From the NCBI GenBank assembly GCA_028753945.1, contig JAPNXP010000001.1, positions 124,001 to 188,000 on the forward strand: 64,000 nucleotides of DNA, given 5' to 3'. The notes beneath the pieces are model-generated. The model was given only the letters and a program-made list of their open reading frames with translations, did not search any database and was not told where the DNA came from. Source of the DNA: Hexactinellida sp. DTS-2022. Its lineage: Eukaryota > Porifera > Hexactinellida. A program made the translations under genes and the position numbers. This document shows positions 31,323 through 42,485 of this stretch, piece by piece; within the stretch, counting starts at the first letter, position 1; each line of letters opens with the position of its first letter.

Positions 31323-34300
31323 ATGGACATCGAACGGACCCTGGCCAGTCTTGTTCTGGGGAAGAAGGTAATTTGGGCGGAGGAGTCTGCCTCTTCGGAC
31401 TCTCTCTCCTGGAGCTCGGGCTGCATCGTAGCCATGCATCCCAACAGCATCGGCTCGGGCTCTGTCAACGGCGCGTTGGACCCGCTATCCAACTCCCACA
31501 GCCTCTGTCTGGCCCTGGAGTGCGACGACCGCGCCTCCTCTAACCGCGGCATCACCTGGCTGCTGCTCAGCAACTCCTCCCTCAAGCACGTCTACGTGCA
31601 GATCGGGGTGGGCCGCGTCAAGAAGCAGGAGGGGACCCACTCGCCCGTGATCTGGTACTACCGACCGCTGCTAAGCTCCTCCTCCTCCCTCCTGCCCATC
31701 GAGTTCCTGGGGGTCCCCCTGACCCTCCCCCCGCCCATGGCAGACTCCTCCGCCGTATCAGGACTAGACCTGGACAGCGCCAACGAGCTGCTCGACGAGG
31801 CCGGCCGGAAGGAAGTGCTGGACTGGTTCGACCGGGAGTGCTTCCTGAACTGCCTGCTGACCGGGGACCTGCCGCTGGCGGAGTACGCGGTGAAGATATT
31901 CAGCACGGACTACGGCATCTGGTGGAAGGGGATCGTCCGACAGCACGACCGGAGCTCCCGCGAACTGATCATACAGGATCCCTACCAGCAGTACCTGCGA
32001 GTGAACCCAAAGTTCGTCCTGGTGAGACTCATCTGCACACCCACGGGGTCCAACCGGACAATCGGCATTCAGCAAAGGAGCAGCAGTAAGTAGTCAGTTC
32101 CTGCGGTTATTCAGCTGGCCTGGAGCGGGGCAGGAGTGCAGTCTCGCGCTCTCTAGCGGCTCCAGGTACGGCTTTATTCATGAAAGCTATTCAACACTCT
32201 GTATATTGGTGTACATTCACTTGTTCATGCTATATTTATTGTCTGCTCTAGGCTCCACTCAAGACCCCCCTGTCTCCTCAGCTGCTCCCCTGCCCTCTGT
32301 CCCCCTCCCCCTCCCCGCCCCCAGCGCGGTCACCTCGCCTGTCCAGCCCGCAGAGGGGCCCAACGACCCCAGGTCCAAGAACAAAATACACTCAAAGAAA
32401 AGTGAGCTTTCTGAGAATGACTTCGCGGTGCTGAAAGGGATCGTGCAGTGTATGTCCCACCCGGCCCTCCCCTCGGACCCCTCAACAGCTGACCAGTCCC
32501 CTGCGTCGGTCCCCGCGGCCCCTCCTACCCCTGACGACCCACGTCTGTTCCAGCCGCACCTCCCCCCTCACGCTCCCGGCTCTAACAAACCCAAGAACAT
32601 ATACTGGGGAGGCTCCCCTATCAGCAGCGACGAAGACAGTAACCAGATTGCAGCTTTGGAATGCGATAGGGCATGTAGCGACGAGAGGAACAAGCCGAAC
32701 AGAGGCTCGCAGGTGCGACAGGGGCCCGACACCAGCGAGAGAGGCAGGCCGAGACAGCTGTTCCCTCCGCAGCCAGCTGACCGCAGGCCCGAGCAGAGCT
32801 TCAAGCAGACACACGGGAGCAGAGGTCCGGAGCGGGGCCGGCGGTTCGGCCGCGAGGAGCGCGAGTGCCACAGGCCGCGGCGGGAGAGGGAGGAACCCGG
32901 ATACAGACACGAGCGTCACACCCGCGAAGCGCACAGCTACCAGCCTAGAGCCATGCATGCTGAATCAGAGCCCCCCGGGGATCCCGTCTGCGTGTCTCCT
33001 CTCCAAAGCAGGGGCCTCTCCTCTCCTCTGCTGATGCCCCCTCGGAACATGTCGCCCCCTCCGATGCCCCTCATCCCTCCGCCCCACCACTTCATGTCTG
33101 CGCCTTCTCTCCTGTCCCACCCCAACTTCATTCCCCCCGGCGCCGCCCCCTATCCCCAGCAGCTCTCCTACTCGCCCCCCTACCCCCCCGGCCCCTACCC
33201 GAACGGGCTGCAGCCACAACTCACTCAGGTCCCGGGCCCCTACTCCTCTCCCATACTATTCCCAAACTTTGCGAATCCGAATCCCCTCAACCAGTCCCCG
33301 CCGGCCCCCTGGGGGGTCCCTCTCCCGTCCTATCCGATCCCGAGCCACGCTCCGCGGTCCCCGGCCGTGGAGCGGAGCGGGCGGGGCAGACACGGGTACA
33401 AGAACAACCCCAACAAGCGGGACTTTGTTCTCTCCCACTTCAAGCAGGCGCACTCCCCCAGGGAGCTCTTCAGTAACATAATCCCCCTCGCGAGAGAATC
33501 CTCCCCTGAACCCAAGCGGACAGCCCCGCCCCAGGAGAAGCGACCAACAGCTGGGAGAGGGGAGAAGCAGGCCTCCCCTCCCGGGAACGAAGCGGACCCC
33601 AGCCCCCCCGTCTGCAGCCCCATCCTAGAGCCGCTCAGCGAGCCTCTCTCGGACCAGGAAGAGCAGGAGGGCCCGAGTGACGTCACAACACAGATTGCGG
33701 AACTCCCAAGAACGCCCGTGGCGCCAGCTGTTCTGTCTGTGGAGATAAAGTCCCCCGCCTCCGAGACGGATGTGGAGGAGTCCCGTCTCGAGATAGTCCT
33801 CCCGGGAGAGGACCCCTGCGAGCCGAGGGGTCCCCAGACCGCAGCTGCTGTCCCGCGGGTACTCGTGACGCAGGAGCTCGAACAGCCCGACGAGTCTCCC
33901 TCGCTAGAGGAGAGCAGACCGGTTCCGGAGCCATTAGTAACGCCTCCTGATAAGCTGACAGGTGTTCCCACCTGTGACGACCCACTGGTGCCAGACCCTA
34001 CAGCTCTGGAGAGGGCGAGAGTCCGGCCTCCGCTCAACGTGGCGCACAGACACGCAGAACCGCGGATACTGATAGCTCCTATCGACAACTCGGTTCTTCA
34101 CACCTCCTTCAGATCGGAAGCTAAGTCTCCTCTCTTCTCGCCGCCGCACCGAGCTACTCCTCTCCAGCTGCCGCTCCGGTACTCCGCCGCCATCTCCTCC
34201 GACGAGTCTCTCAGATTCAGCGTCCCCTTCCCCCTGCCCAAGACCCCGGAGGAGTCCCCCCAGTCCGACAGGAGCAACCCCAAGTCCCCATCGATCACGC

Positions 34301-36447
34301 CCTCCCCCTCCAACCTGCCCGCCGCCCAGACAGAGCCCCGCCCCGCGGAACAGCTGGAGCCGCTGCCGAGGGGCGCGAAGTCAAAGCGCGGAAAGCGCAA
34401 GTCTGATACGCCTGCGAGAAAGCGGCAGCGCCGAGCCACCACCCAGGTGCGCCTGTGGGACGAGGAGGTGCCCGGGCTCCTGCAAGACGACGCCTGTCTC
34501 TTCTACTGCCAGGCCATCCCCAAATGCCTCGAGTGCAAGAAGCACCAGCACCACTCCAGCATGTCCTACCTCACTCAGCTCGTCAACGAGAGACGCGCGG
34601 CCTGCGGGTTCATCGGGTTCCGGAAGCTCTCCGACCTCAACAAGACCAACTGCGTTGTGACTGGCTTCCTGACGGACAAGGAGGCGGACAGCTACGACCT
34701 GAACCTCTGGCGCTTCTCTCCCCCCTCGGAGCCCTCCCGCTGCATCCCCCCCAAGGAGGCGGTCTACCTGCTCACCTCGCTGCAGCGCTACTTCTGCGCG
34801 TGCATGCTCCCGGACGTGGAGCTGCACCACGCCGCCTCGCAGTCGGTCGCGCTCTCGCAGGTCCCCAACCATGGACACCCGGCCTGGAAGAAGCACGTGT
34901 ACCAGGCGCGGGAGCTGTGCGACGTGTGCGAAACCGCGATTTTCAGCGGGCACTTCTTCTGCGACGCGTGCAGCTACACGGTGTGTCGCAAGTGCTTCGA
35001 GCTGAAGTCCGAGCTGCCCGAGACGGAGCAGGACCTGTGCAAGGAGTTCATGTGGCGCTACTGCGCAAAGAAGCACCGCAAACACAAGCCGAGCGACCTG
35101 CTCATCGCAGAGATCGTCCCGCGGGACATTGTGACTGAGACTCACCAGGAGATGCACTCGGTCCTGAGGAAGCTGGATATTGACAGGAGCTGTGTGGTCT
35201 ACGAAAAGCTGGCCCTGCAGCCCCCTGACTCCAAGGTGTGTCCCGAGGCCATCCCTCTCACGGTCCCCACCCCCTTCCCTGTCCTCGCCCCCTACACCTA
35301 CCTCTGCGACGGGCAGATCCTCAACCTCCTCGACGCGAAGCACGAGGCGAACATTCGCCAGTTCCGCCAGTACTGGAACCGCGGGGAGCCTCTGGTGATC
35401 AGCAACTGCCACCGGGACCTGTGCGCCGGCCTCTGGCAGCCCGAGAGCTTCTCGCGGGACTTCGGGGACGAGGTGGTGAAGCCGGTCGACTGCCTCACGC
35501 GCAACGCGGTCTGCACCATGAAGCTGAGCACCTTCTGGAACGGATTCACCGACATCTCCGAGCGCATCCAGTCCACGGACCAGGTCCCGCTCATCCTCAA
35601 ACTCAAGGACTGGCCCCCGGACCACGACTTCATGGACAAGATGCCGGAGCGCTACGAGGACTACACCGCCAACCTGCCCATGCCCGAGTACACCACTCGG
35701 GAGGGGACCTTCAATCTGGCCTCCAGACTGCCCCCAGAGTTCCTCAAGCCCGACCTGGGACCCAAAATGTACATCGCGTACGGGTCCGCCGCCTTCGACT
35801 CGATGGCCACCACCTCTCTCCACATCGACATATCGGACGCTATGAACCTTATGATATTCGTGAGCAGGTCTGTCACTACGGTCCCCGACGCTGACCTGGA
35901 GAGAATCATACAAGACGAGATAACTCAGATCGATCAGCTGATCGCCGAGAGTTCCATCGAGGTACAGGAGCGAGCTAAGAACCCGAAGAACATTCCTGGC
36001 GCCCTATGGCACATCTTCTCAGCTGACGATAGTCCCAAGATCCGCCGATTTATCCGCAGGTACCAGGAGGAGACGAACACGCCTGTAAAGGAGACCTCGG
36101 ACCCCATTCACGACCAGTCCATCTACCTGGACCAGGAGCTGCGGCGGCGGCTGGCCGAGGAGCAGGGGGTGGTCGGGTGGGAGATCATCCAGTTTGTGGG
36201 CGACTCCATCTTCATTCCTGCTGGGGCGCCGCATCAAGTTAAGAACCTATTCAACTGTATCAAAGTGGCAGAGGACTTTGTTTCCCCTGAAAATGTGTCG
36301 CATTGCATTCGCCTGACAGAAGAGTTCCGACACCTGTCTAAGTTCCACACGAACCACGAAGACAAACTCCAAATTAATAACATAGTCTACCATTCGGCCA
36401 AGGACGCGATTGGCACTCTGAAGAAGGTGCTGGAGAAATACAGTTAG
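31323..36447 (+). CDS. KDM3: KDM3-type H3K9 demethylase (2 exons)
   Basis: Exons 31323-32085 and 32252-36447 total 4959 bp (1652 aa). JmjC oxygenase that removes mono- and dimethyl from H3K9 in the nucleus. The N-terminal exon encodes the conserved KDM3 N-terminal region (MDIERTLASLVLGKKVIWAE, YLRVNPKFVLVRL). A long disordered Pro-rich segment follows, then the Cys-rich zinc finger (CLECKKHQHHSS; CDVCETAIFSGHFFCDAC; CRKCFELK), and the JmjC domain (FNLASRLPPEFLKPDLGPKM, LHIDISDAMNLM, PGALWHIFSADD, FIPAGAPHQVKN). The iron ligands are visible: His1445 and Asp1447 in LHID, His1582 in APHQV. The usual ending (EDFVSPENVSHCIRLTEEFR) is complete. Family members are KDM3A, KDM3B and JMJD1C; a single ancestral copy cannot be placed more finely. 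Only one 166-bp intron. Confidence 0.95.
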
Positions 36448-36642
36448 TTGTGCTAGCTAATTTGTTTAATGCTGCGAATCACACTTCATCAGTTTGTCTG
36501 ACTCAATTCACTAAGAGCTGTAATTACATTACATTAGCTTTGATATACGTAATTATTCTATTAATTAATTTCATTTGACATTAAGTCGGCTTGTGCTATT
36601 GTACGTACGTTGCAACAATAAGTTCTTACCAGACATAGTTTG

Positions 36643-38010
36643 ATGATACACTCGGTTAGGAAGACAGTAGCCAGGTCTGCAGATCTATGCTCCTCTCTCC
36701 ACCTGGCGCCCGCGCGCCCCGCCCTGAGCCTGCGCCGCGAGCTCGAGGAGCGGAACCTGCTCCACCAGGTGACAGACGGGTCGGTGCTGGATATCCTGGA
36801 GACAGGGGGACACACCGTCTACATGGGGATCGACCCGACAGCTGACAGCTTGCACTCCGGACACCTGAAGCCCCTCTCGTGTCTGGCGCACATCCTACGT
36901 CACGGGAACCGCGGGCTGCTGCTGCTGGGAGGCGCCACCGCAAGAATCGGAGACCCGAGCGGCAGACTCGGAGAGAGGCCGCTGCTGGCTCCTGACGAGA
37001 TTCGGCTAAACTCCGCAGCCATAACACGGGCACTGAGGGGGATAATGAGCTCCCTGGGGGTCTCTGATAGGGTCACGTTTGTAGACAACGCGGAGTGGTA
37101 CAGCGATATGAAGGCTCTGGACTTCTTCTCTGAAGTGGGGTCTGCTCTGAGGCTATCGGTAATGCTGGGCAAGGAGAGTGTCAGGAGCCGCTTGTCGCAG
37201 CCCAACGGACTTAGCTTTCGGGAGTTCTCCTACCAAGCCTTCCAGGCGTACGACTTCCTGCAGCTGCACCGGCGCCACGGCTGCTCGGTGCAGCTGGGCG
37301 GGGCCGACCAGTGGGGGAACATAACCGCAGGGTGCGACTTGGTGCGCAAGCTGGCGGGCTCTGTCGTGTACGGACTAACGACTCAGCTGCTCCTGGACAG
37401 CAGGGGGAACAAGCTGGGCAAGTCCCTGGGCGGGCACCCGGGCAGCACCCTGTGGCTCTCCGCACACAGGACTGCGCCGTACACGCTGTACCAGTCCTTC
37501 TTGGGACTGGACGACAGCACGTGTCTGGAGCTCTGCAAACAGCTGCTGCCGGCAGGGCTGGAACAGCTGCGCGCCCTGGACAGCGAGCACATCGGCAATC
37601 CCGCCGCAAGGACTGCTCAGAAGCAGCTGGCCGCTGACGTCATACGGATGGTACATGGGGAGGACGAGCTCAGAGTAGCGGAGCTGGCAACCCGCGTCGC
37701 TTTTGAGGATCCCTCTCAACTCAGCGAGTTGGGAGACGGAGATATTTCCCAGCTGATTTCCTCCGTACCATGTACTGGTCTCTCCCTGCAGGAAGAGACG
37801 GGAGCTCTCTGGAGGGAGCTCTTGGTTAAAACTGGAATTACTTCTACCTTGGAGCTTGCTCGTAAGGTGATGTCTCAGGGCCTGTCAGTGAATGGAGTTA
37901 GAGTGGAGAAGGAGGAGGAAACGTTCAATCCATCACTGCACCTCCTCAAGGGAAAATTAACTGTTGTTAAGATTGGGAAAACTGTAGCTTTTATTTCCTG
38001 GCAGGAATGA
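36643..38010 (+). CDS. YARS2: mitochondrial tyrosyl-tRNA synthetase (single exon)
   Basis: Charges mitochondrial tRNA-Tyr. 455 aa, intronless, of the bacterial TyrRS type. Class I signatures: DPTADSLHSGHL (HIGH equivalent) and GNKLGKSLGG (KMSKS equivalent, KLGKS as in animal YARS2). Tyrosine-pocket and dimer segments follow the family (YQAFQAYDFLQLHRRHGCSV, QLGGADQWGNITAG, TAPYTLYQSFLGLDD). A C-terminal S4-like region closes it (LARKVMSQGLSVNGVRVE). The N-terminus is basic and Ser/Ala-rich, as a mitochondrial targeting peptide should be. The start is ATG 36643. It lies 195 bp downstream of KDM3 on the same strand. Confidence 0.96.
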   Translation: MIHSVRKTVARSADLCSSLHLAPARPALSLRRELEERNLLHQVTDGSVLDILETGGHTVYMGIDPTADSLHSGHLKPLSCLAHILRHGNRGLLLLGGATARIGDPSGRLGERPLLAPDEIRLNSAAITRALRGIMSSLGVSDRVTFVDNAEWYSDMKALDFFSEVGSALRLSVMLGKESVRSRLSQPNGLSFREFSYQAFQAYDFLQLHRRHGCSVQLGGADQWGNITAGCDLVRKLAGSVVYGLTTQLLLDSRGNKLGKSLGGHPGSTLWLSAHRTAPYTLYQSFLGLDDSTCLELCKQLLPAGLEQLRALDSEHIGNPAARTAQKQLAADVIRMVHGEDELRVAELATRVAFEDPSQLSELGDGDISQLISSVPCTGLSLQEETGALWRELLVKTGITSTLELARKVMSQGLSVNGVRVEKEEETFNPSLHLLKGKLTVVKIGKTVAFISWQE

Positions 38011-38168
38011 TCACTTACTTGTTAGTAATTATTAAATCCTTTGTTATTGCAGGTTAATGAGGTCATTATTATTAGCAATTGTTAGATGGGATTTATTAGT
38101 TACTAGTTATTTATTTTCCCATAGTATTTATGCTCATTCACGTTTAGCACAACTAACCTACAAGTTTG

Positions 38169-38408
38169 ATGGAGTTTGATTTTGATAGCCTACTACACAT
38201 CGGGTTGGCTATTGGAGCCATCTTCCAACTGGTTTGTATCTTGGCTATAATAGTGCTTCCGTTTCCCGAGGAAGAGCAGAAGAGAGAAGAACTGGACGCT
38301 AGCAGTGAGTACGAATCTACTGCAGTAGTGAAAGGGCCCTCCAAGCCCCCACATGATGGCACTCTGACCAAAAGAAATAAAGGGAGGGAAAAGAAACTGA
38401 AGAAATAG
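38169..38408 (+). CDS. MANBAL: MANBAL-like small membrane protein (single exon)
   Basis: 79 aa, UPF0239 family. One membrane span near the N-terminus (LLHIGLAIGAIFQLVCILAI, then IVLPFP), an acidic stretch (EEEQKREELDASSEYES) and a basic Lys-rich C-terminus ending KKLKK. Human MANBAL has the same plan, with GLFLGAIFQLICVLAIIVP in the span. The function is not established; the C-terminal lysines resemble an ER retention signal. The start is ATG 38169. It follows YARS2 by 158 bp. Confidence 0.9.
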   Translation: MEFDFDSLLHIGLAIGAIFQLVCILAIIVLPFPEEEQKREELDASSEYESTAVVKGPSKPPHDGTLTKRNKGREKKLKK

Positions 38409-38774
38409 CTCTGTTCATTTTGTTGTTGCAGATTTTATCACTTTATTTTTACTTATTTTTACTATTTTACTTATTTTTCAGAGATTTGATACTAATCCCT
38501 AATTACTTATAGGAATTTCTTATTTTCCAGGACTCCATATTTTTTGCAGCATTTTATCGAAATATCTCAACTCAATGTTTACTTCACTTGATTATTCTAA
38601 TATTTTAGAAGAAGTCAGGAGATATATGAGGTAATTGTAACAGTAACGATTGTCTGTGACGACTTGTCTGTGACAAATTGTCGTGTAACGAAATGTCGGT
38701 ACATATCCGCATATGAGGTGATACTATGCATATATAAATATACGGCTACACTATTGATAATAACAAAACACTCC
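38409..38774. other. spacer with a short tandem repeat upstream of SC5D
   Basis: 366 bp, AT-rich. At 38649-38698 an imperfect 14-16 bp tandem repeat reads TTGTCTGTGACGAC, TTGTCTGTGACAAA, TTGTCGTGTAACGAAA. No exon. Confidence 0.55.
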
Positions 38775-39566
38775 ATGGATCTATTACTACACCTCTTGGA
38801 CACTACCCTCCTCACACCTTATGTGTACCCGGACACCTGGAGTGAAGACAACATTGTCAGACAAGCGGTGACTGCCTGGTTCATTATACTCATTTCGGCT
38901 TGGCTACTCTATCTCGTATTCGCCACCTTTTTGTTTTATTTTATGTTTGACCATTCTCTAATGAAAGACCCCAAATTTCTAACAAATCAAGTAGGCAAGG
39001 AGATAAGGTACGCAGTAGTGAGTATCTTTTTCATGAGCTTTCCTACCCTCGCCTGTTTTCTCTTTGAGATCAGAGGTTACAGCAAGCTCTACCTCGATCC
39101 CATGGAGTTTGGTTGGGCATACCTTTTCAGTTCTATCTTATGTTTCCTTCTATTCTCCGACATTTTAGTTTACTTCATTCATAGAGCATCTCACGAGTCA
39201 ACTTGGTTGTACAGAAATATTCACAAACGCCATCACCGCTGGATCATCTCCACCCCCTATGCTAGCCACGCAATGCACCCCGTAGACGGCTTCCTTCAAA
39301 GCGCCCCTTACCACCTGTTCGTGTTCTTGTTTCCGTTCAATAAGGTACTGTACCTTGTTTCGTTTATGTTTGTTAACTTTTGGGCCATTTCTATTCACGA
39401 CAGCACCTATGCTGTTCCTGCTATTCTAGAGAGTGTGATAAACGGGTCTGCGCACCACACAGACCACCACACCCGGCTTGTATACAACTACGGTCAGTAC
39501 TTTACTTTCTGCGACAAGCTATTCGGCACTTATCTGCATCCTAAGGTCCAGAGAAAGTACGCTTGA
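38775..39566 (+). CDS. SC5D: sterol C5-desaturase (lathosterol oxidase; single exon)
   Basis: 263 aa, intronless, ER membrane enzyme that introduces the C5(6) double bond in sterols. The N-terminus (TTLLTPYVYPDTWSEDNIVR) and FDHSLMKDPKFLTNQVGKEI match SC5D closely. The di-iron histidine clusters of the fatty acid hydroxylase superfamily are present: HRASH, HKRHH, and the last HHTDHH after SVINGSA. IRGYSKLYLDPMEF and ASHAMHPVDGFLQSAPYH are also SC5D-specific and separate it from methylsterol oxidase. Several membrane spans are visible. ATG 38775 is chosen because homologues start MDL at this point. Confidence 0.95.
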   Translation: MDLLLHLLDTTLLTPYVYPDTWSEDNIVRQAVTAWFIILISAWLLYLVFATFLFYFMFDHSLMKDPKFLTNQVGKEIRYAVVSIFFMSFPTLACFLFEIRGYSKLYLDPMEFGWAYLFSSILCFLLFSDILVYFIHRASHESTWLYRNIHKRHHRWIISTPYASHAMHPVDGFLQSAPYHLFVFLFPFNKVLYLVSFMFVNFWAISIHDSTYAVPAILESVINGSAHHTDHHTRLVYNYGQYFTFCDKLFGTYLHPKVQRKYA

Positions 39567-39901
39567 AGGAGCCCTTGGAATCCAATTTGTTAATTACATT
39601 AGCTTTTCGTGTAATTAATTAATTTTAGGTAGAATAAGCAGTAAGCAACTAATATCAACGATTAAATTAAAAGATGAAATCCCCAAAATTTAGTATTACG
39701 TCAGGGGTGCATCGTGCTATATTTTCTAAAGTACAGTCGACTCTGCTTAATAGAGTCACCGGTAAATTTTTCTCCGCTTATTAATGGGGCCAAAATTTCA
39801 CAGGATTTATAGGACATAATTACAGTTGTTAATAATTACGAGTATGAATATGTCTAGTGGTAAGGGTATAAGACTATTTGGTTATATTCTATACAGCTAA
39901 A
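39567..39901. other. spacer with a pogo-like MITE
   Basis: 335 bp between SC5D and MED4; most of its right half is the repeat at 39732-39829. It must also hold the MED4 promoter. A CTATACAG just before the MED4 ATG could be a 5' UTR acceptor. Confidence 0.5.
39732..39829. mobile_element. pogo-like MITE, family D copy 1
   Basis: Starts TACAGTCGACTCTGCTTAAT, continues CACCGGTAAATTT and CCAAAATTTCACAGGATTTA, ending near TAGGACATAATTACAG. Shares about 95 bp with 52509-52612. TA-flanked. Confidence 0.75.
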
Positions 39902-40648
39902 ATGAATTCTCAACAAAAAGTTATTTTCGATCAACCAGTAAAAAAGATGCTTCTTGAGACATTGAAAGATTTCGCAGCTCTTGTACAGAATTTGTTTGAT
40001 AATATAAATGACCCCACAAAGAGTTCTGCTCAGTCTACAGACCAGCCTTCCTCTCGAGAACCAGACTCCTCTATGAAAAACCTTATCTCACAATTAATTG
40101 GGAAAGAAAGTGAAATTCATCAAATTCTAGATGTTGCTTGCAACCAACACAAGTCCTATCTCGATCTACAGACCCTGAGACAAGAGCTGATGGCTCTCAC
40201 GCAGCAGATACACGACATCCAGAAGCGGCTAATAGACAGCGAGTCTCTCCTGGAGCAGGTCATCAACGACGCCGAGGTCCTACTGGAACAGTACGACGAG
40301 TCCAAAAAGTCTGAGATAGACACTGAGGAACTGATTACTTACGCTCACAAGATTAGTTTGGGAGGGGTCCTTGGCTCCCCGACATCCTGGGCTGGGCCTG
40401 ATTATCCAGAAAGGCCTTACCCCACGGACCCCGTGATGCGGGCAGGTGCGCTCGGGAGGCTCAGCAATCTCCCGCCTGTTGATAACCCATTGCGCTCCAC
40501 AAATAATACCAGTAGCAAGTTTGCAACAAATTTAACCGGAATACAGGAATCCACTTTATCACAGAATACGTTTTTGAGCTCTAAAAATGACGTTGAGGAG
40601 ATGACCGAAGATACTTCGTCTTCTTCTAATTCAGATGAATCCCCTTGA
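39902..40648 (+). CDS. MED4: Mediator subunit 4 (single exon)
   Basis: Middle-module subunit of Mediator, nuclear, linking activators to RNA polymerase II. 248 aa, intronless. A central coiled coil (LRQELMALTQQIHDIQKRLI) is followed by the MED4 signature: SEIDTEELITYAHKIS, then a proline-containing TSWAGP and RPYPTDPVMRAGALGRL. Animal MED4 shows the same YAHRIS...W.PGDPRRPYPTD..MR.G.LG pattern. The C-terminus is Ser/Glu-rich, as usual. ATG 39902 is the first in-frame ATG. Confidence 0.92.
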   Translation: MNSQQKVIFDQPVKKMLLETLKDFAALVQNLFDNINDPTKSSAQSTDQPSSREPDSSMKNLISQLIGKESEIHQILDVACNQHKSYLDLQTLRQELMALTQQIHDIQKRLIDSESLLEQVINDAEVLLEQYDESKKSEIDTEELITYAHKISLGGVLGSPTSWAGPDYPERPYPTDPVMRAGALGRLSNLPPVDNPLRSTNNTSSKFATNLTGIQESTLSQNTFLSSKNDVEEMTEDTSSSSNSDESP

Positions 40649-40934
40649 GGTCATACCATGAATATTTGGATAATCTTAGATTTTTCTCTAAATTCAAAAC
40701 ACAATGAGAATCCTCTAATTTCGTAATTAATTACTTTGAAATAGCTTCTTCTGTTCTTCATTTCAGAAATTCTTAATGATTATTTCAATAGTATGCAAAA
40801 CTCCGGCTTAATTCTGGTTTTGAACCTCTATAATTACACGAATATAAAATAATTTGAGGTATAGAGTAAAGCAGATGCAATGGTACAAAAGTTTTTCTAA
40901 ATAGAATAATAAAGTTTACACATAAATTAAATTA

Positions 40935-41561
40935 ATGATTGAAATGGAAAAATTAATATTTAAAGATTTAATGGACGCTCTGAACATGAAAATATGTAAC
41001 ATTGATAAATTTCATATTATCGAATGCTACACAGCTACTCGGTTCACAGTTGGACAACTCCGTCTCCTCCTCTCCAGTCTCTCAACCACCGAGTTCCGTT
41101 ACCGAGCTCTCGTAGCTCTTGTCGAGTACATGCCCACTGTCTTAGAGCAGGATGCGGTGCACATAGTTAACGCTATTTCTGAATGCGAGTCTCAGTGCGA
41201 GATAAGAATGGAGACTCTAAGTCTTTTGGTGAAATACAAGAAACTACAGGATAATGGAGATATAGAAAAGTTCTATAAAGTGGTCACTAGGAAGTCCCTC
41301 CCAGAGGATATACGCATGAGATTACAATTTACCGGTCAGAACAAATCAACAGAAGAAAGTGAATATATTAGTGGGAAGACGGATGAAATAGGCCCACTCA
41401 CAAACCCTCGGATGACTTTGCAAAAACGTGCAGATTTCCTCTGTCCGAATAGGAAAAATGGGGCTTGTAACAAGATACACCCGATGTATGCAGATACATT
41501 GGAAATCGAGGGCTGTCCTTCATCAAGTTCCGACATTACTCCCAAATGCTGCATTTTCTAA
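40935..41561 (+). CDS. DUF4476-like protein with C-terminal CAAX box (single exon)
   Basis: 208 aa, intronless. Residues about 10-110 are helical and resemble the DUF4476 domain: ATRFTVGQLRLLLSSLSTTE, FRYRALVALVEYMPTVLEQD, RMETLSLLVKY. This domain is found in animal proteins of unknown function. The second half is polar. The last residues PKCCIF form a CAAX box; Phe at the end is usual for geranylgeranyl or farnesyl transfer, and the neighbouring Cys could be palmitoylated. Membrane attachment is inferred. The codon use is AT-richer than in neighbouring genes. I cannot assign a function. Confidence 0.65.
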   Translation: MIEMEKLIFKDLMDALNMKICNIDKFHIIECYTATRFTVGQLRLLLSSLSTTEFRYRALVALVEYMPTVLEQDAVHIVNAISECESQCEIRMETLSLLVKYKKLQDNGDIEKFYKVVTRKSLPEDIRMRLQFTGQNKSTEESEYISGKTDEIGPLTNPRMTLQKRADFLCPNRKNGACNKIHPMYADTLEIEGCPSSSSDITPKCCIF

Positions 41562-42485
41562 AAACATATTACTAGCCTGTTTTTGCTATACTATTCCCCC
41601 ATTTTCACAATTATTGTGTTTTCGCTTTTTCACAGTAATATTATTGATATTGAAAATATTTGAACCGATAACAATTAAATCCTTCAATGATACATCTCTC
41701 TGTTTCACAATTATTGCCTTACTAATGTAGTTATAGAAAGATTTTATTAACTAGTACAAGTATGTTAATTTAGTCCTTCTTGCTAGATGTTATTAAGTCA
41801 ATGCACCAACTTAAGTATTGTCATTCTGGGTTGTACTATAATTACTAACACCTTTCGACAATTACAATTGCATTAATACAATTGCTTGTGCCACTCTGTG
41901 CTAGCAGCACTGGATTTTAATTAATTGATAAGCAATAAGAATCTGAGTTATAATGCATGACTACTCATCGAGATTTGCTTAAGCCTTAAGAGATTCAGTT
42001 GAAGACCCGAGTTCCGAAATTGACATTTCGATACATTCACGAATATAATCTATTTAATGTATTAAATCGTCGCTAGTGATTTTCCCCGAGTTTGGCCCTG
42101 ATAAGTCTAACGATTAACATGTCCAATCTACTATGAATTGGTCCTGAGTATTTAAATATGAATTTGCAATGTTGTGTTCTCATAACAACTAAGTTTATAA
42201 ATTAAACATTTTCAGAATGCTATGTATTTGTTTATTTACTCGCTTGTATGATAATTATATCTAATTACTAATTGGTAATATCTATACCACATTGGAATGG
42301 AATGAGAGCTCAAAATGATTCCTTTTAACTTCAGCTAAAACCTCCTTGGTTTTCTAGTATTGTTTTAGGTATACTTACTGTATATAACTAGAGGACTTCG
42401 AACTCAGTATTTATACACTCAATTTCTGTAAGTACCATAAATAAGTTTCATATCGGCTTAGCTAATCATTCCAACACAACGCATA
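41562..42485. other. AT-rich spacer upstream of KDM5
   Basis: 0.9 kb, stops in all frames. It must include the KDM5 promoter. No repeats or exons recognised. Confidence 0.6.

Noticed and set aside
34381-35913. 510-codon minus-strand ORF opposite KDM3
   Set aside because: Antisense shadow of the GC-rich JmjC exon; Val/Leu/Arg-rich with no recognisable motif.
36481-36520. CTGATGAA on the minus strand after KDM3
   Set aside because: Same reason: no stem II or GAAA core nearby.
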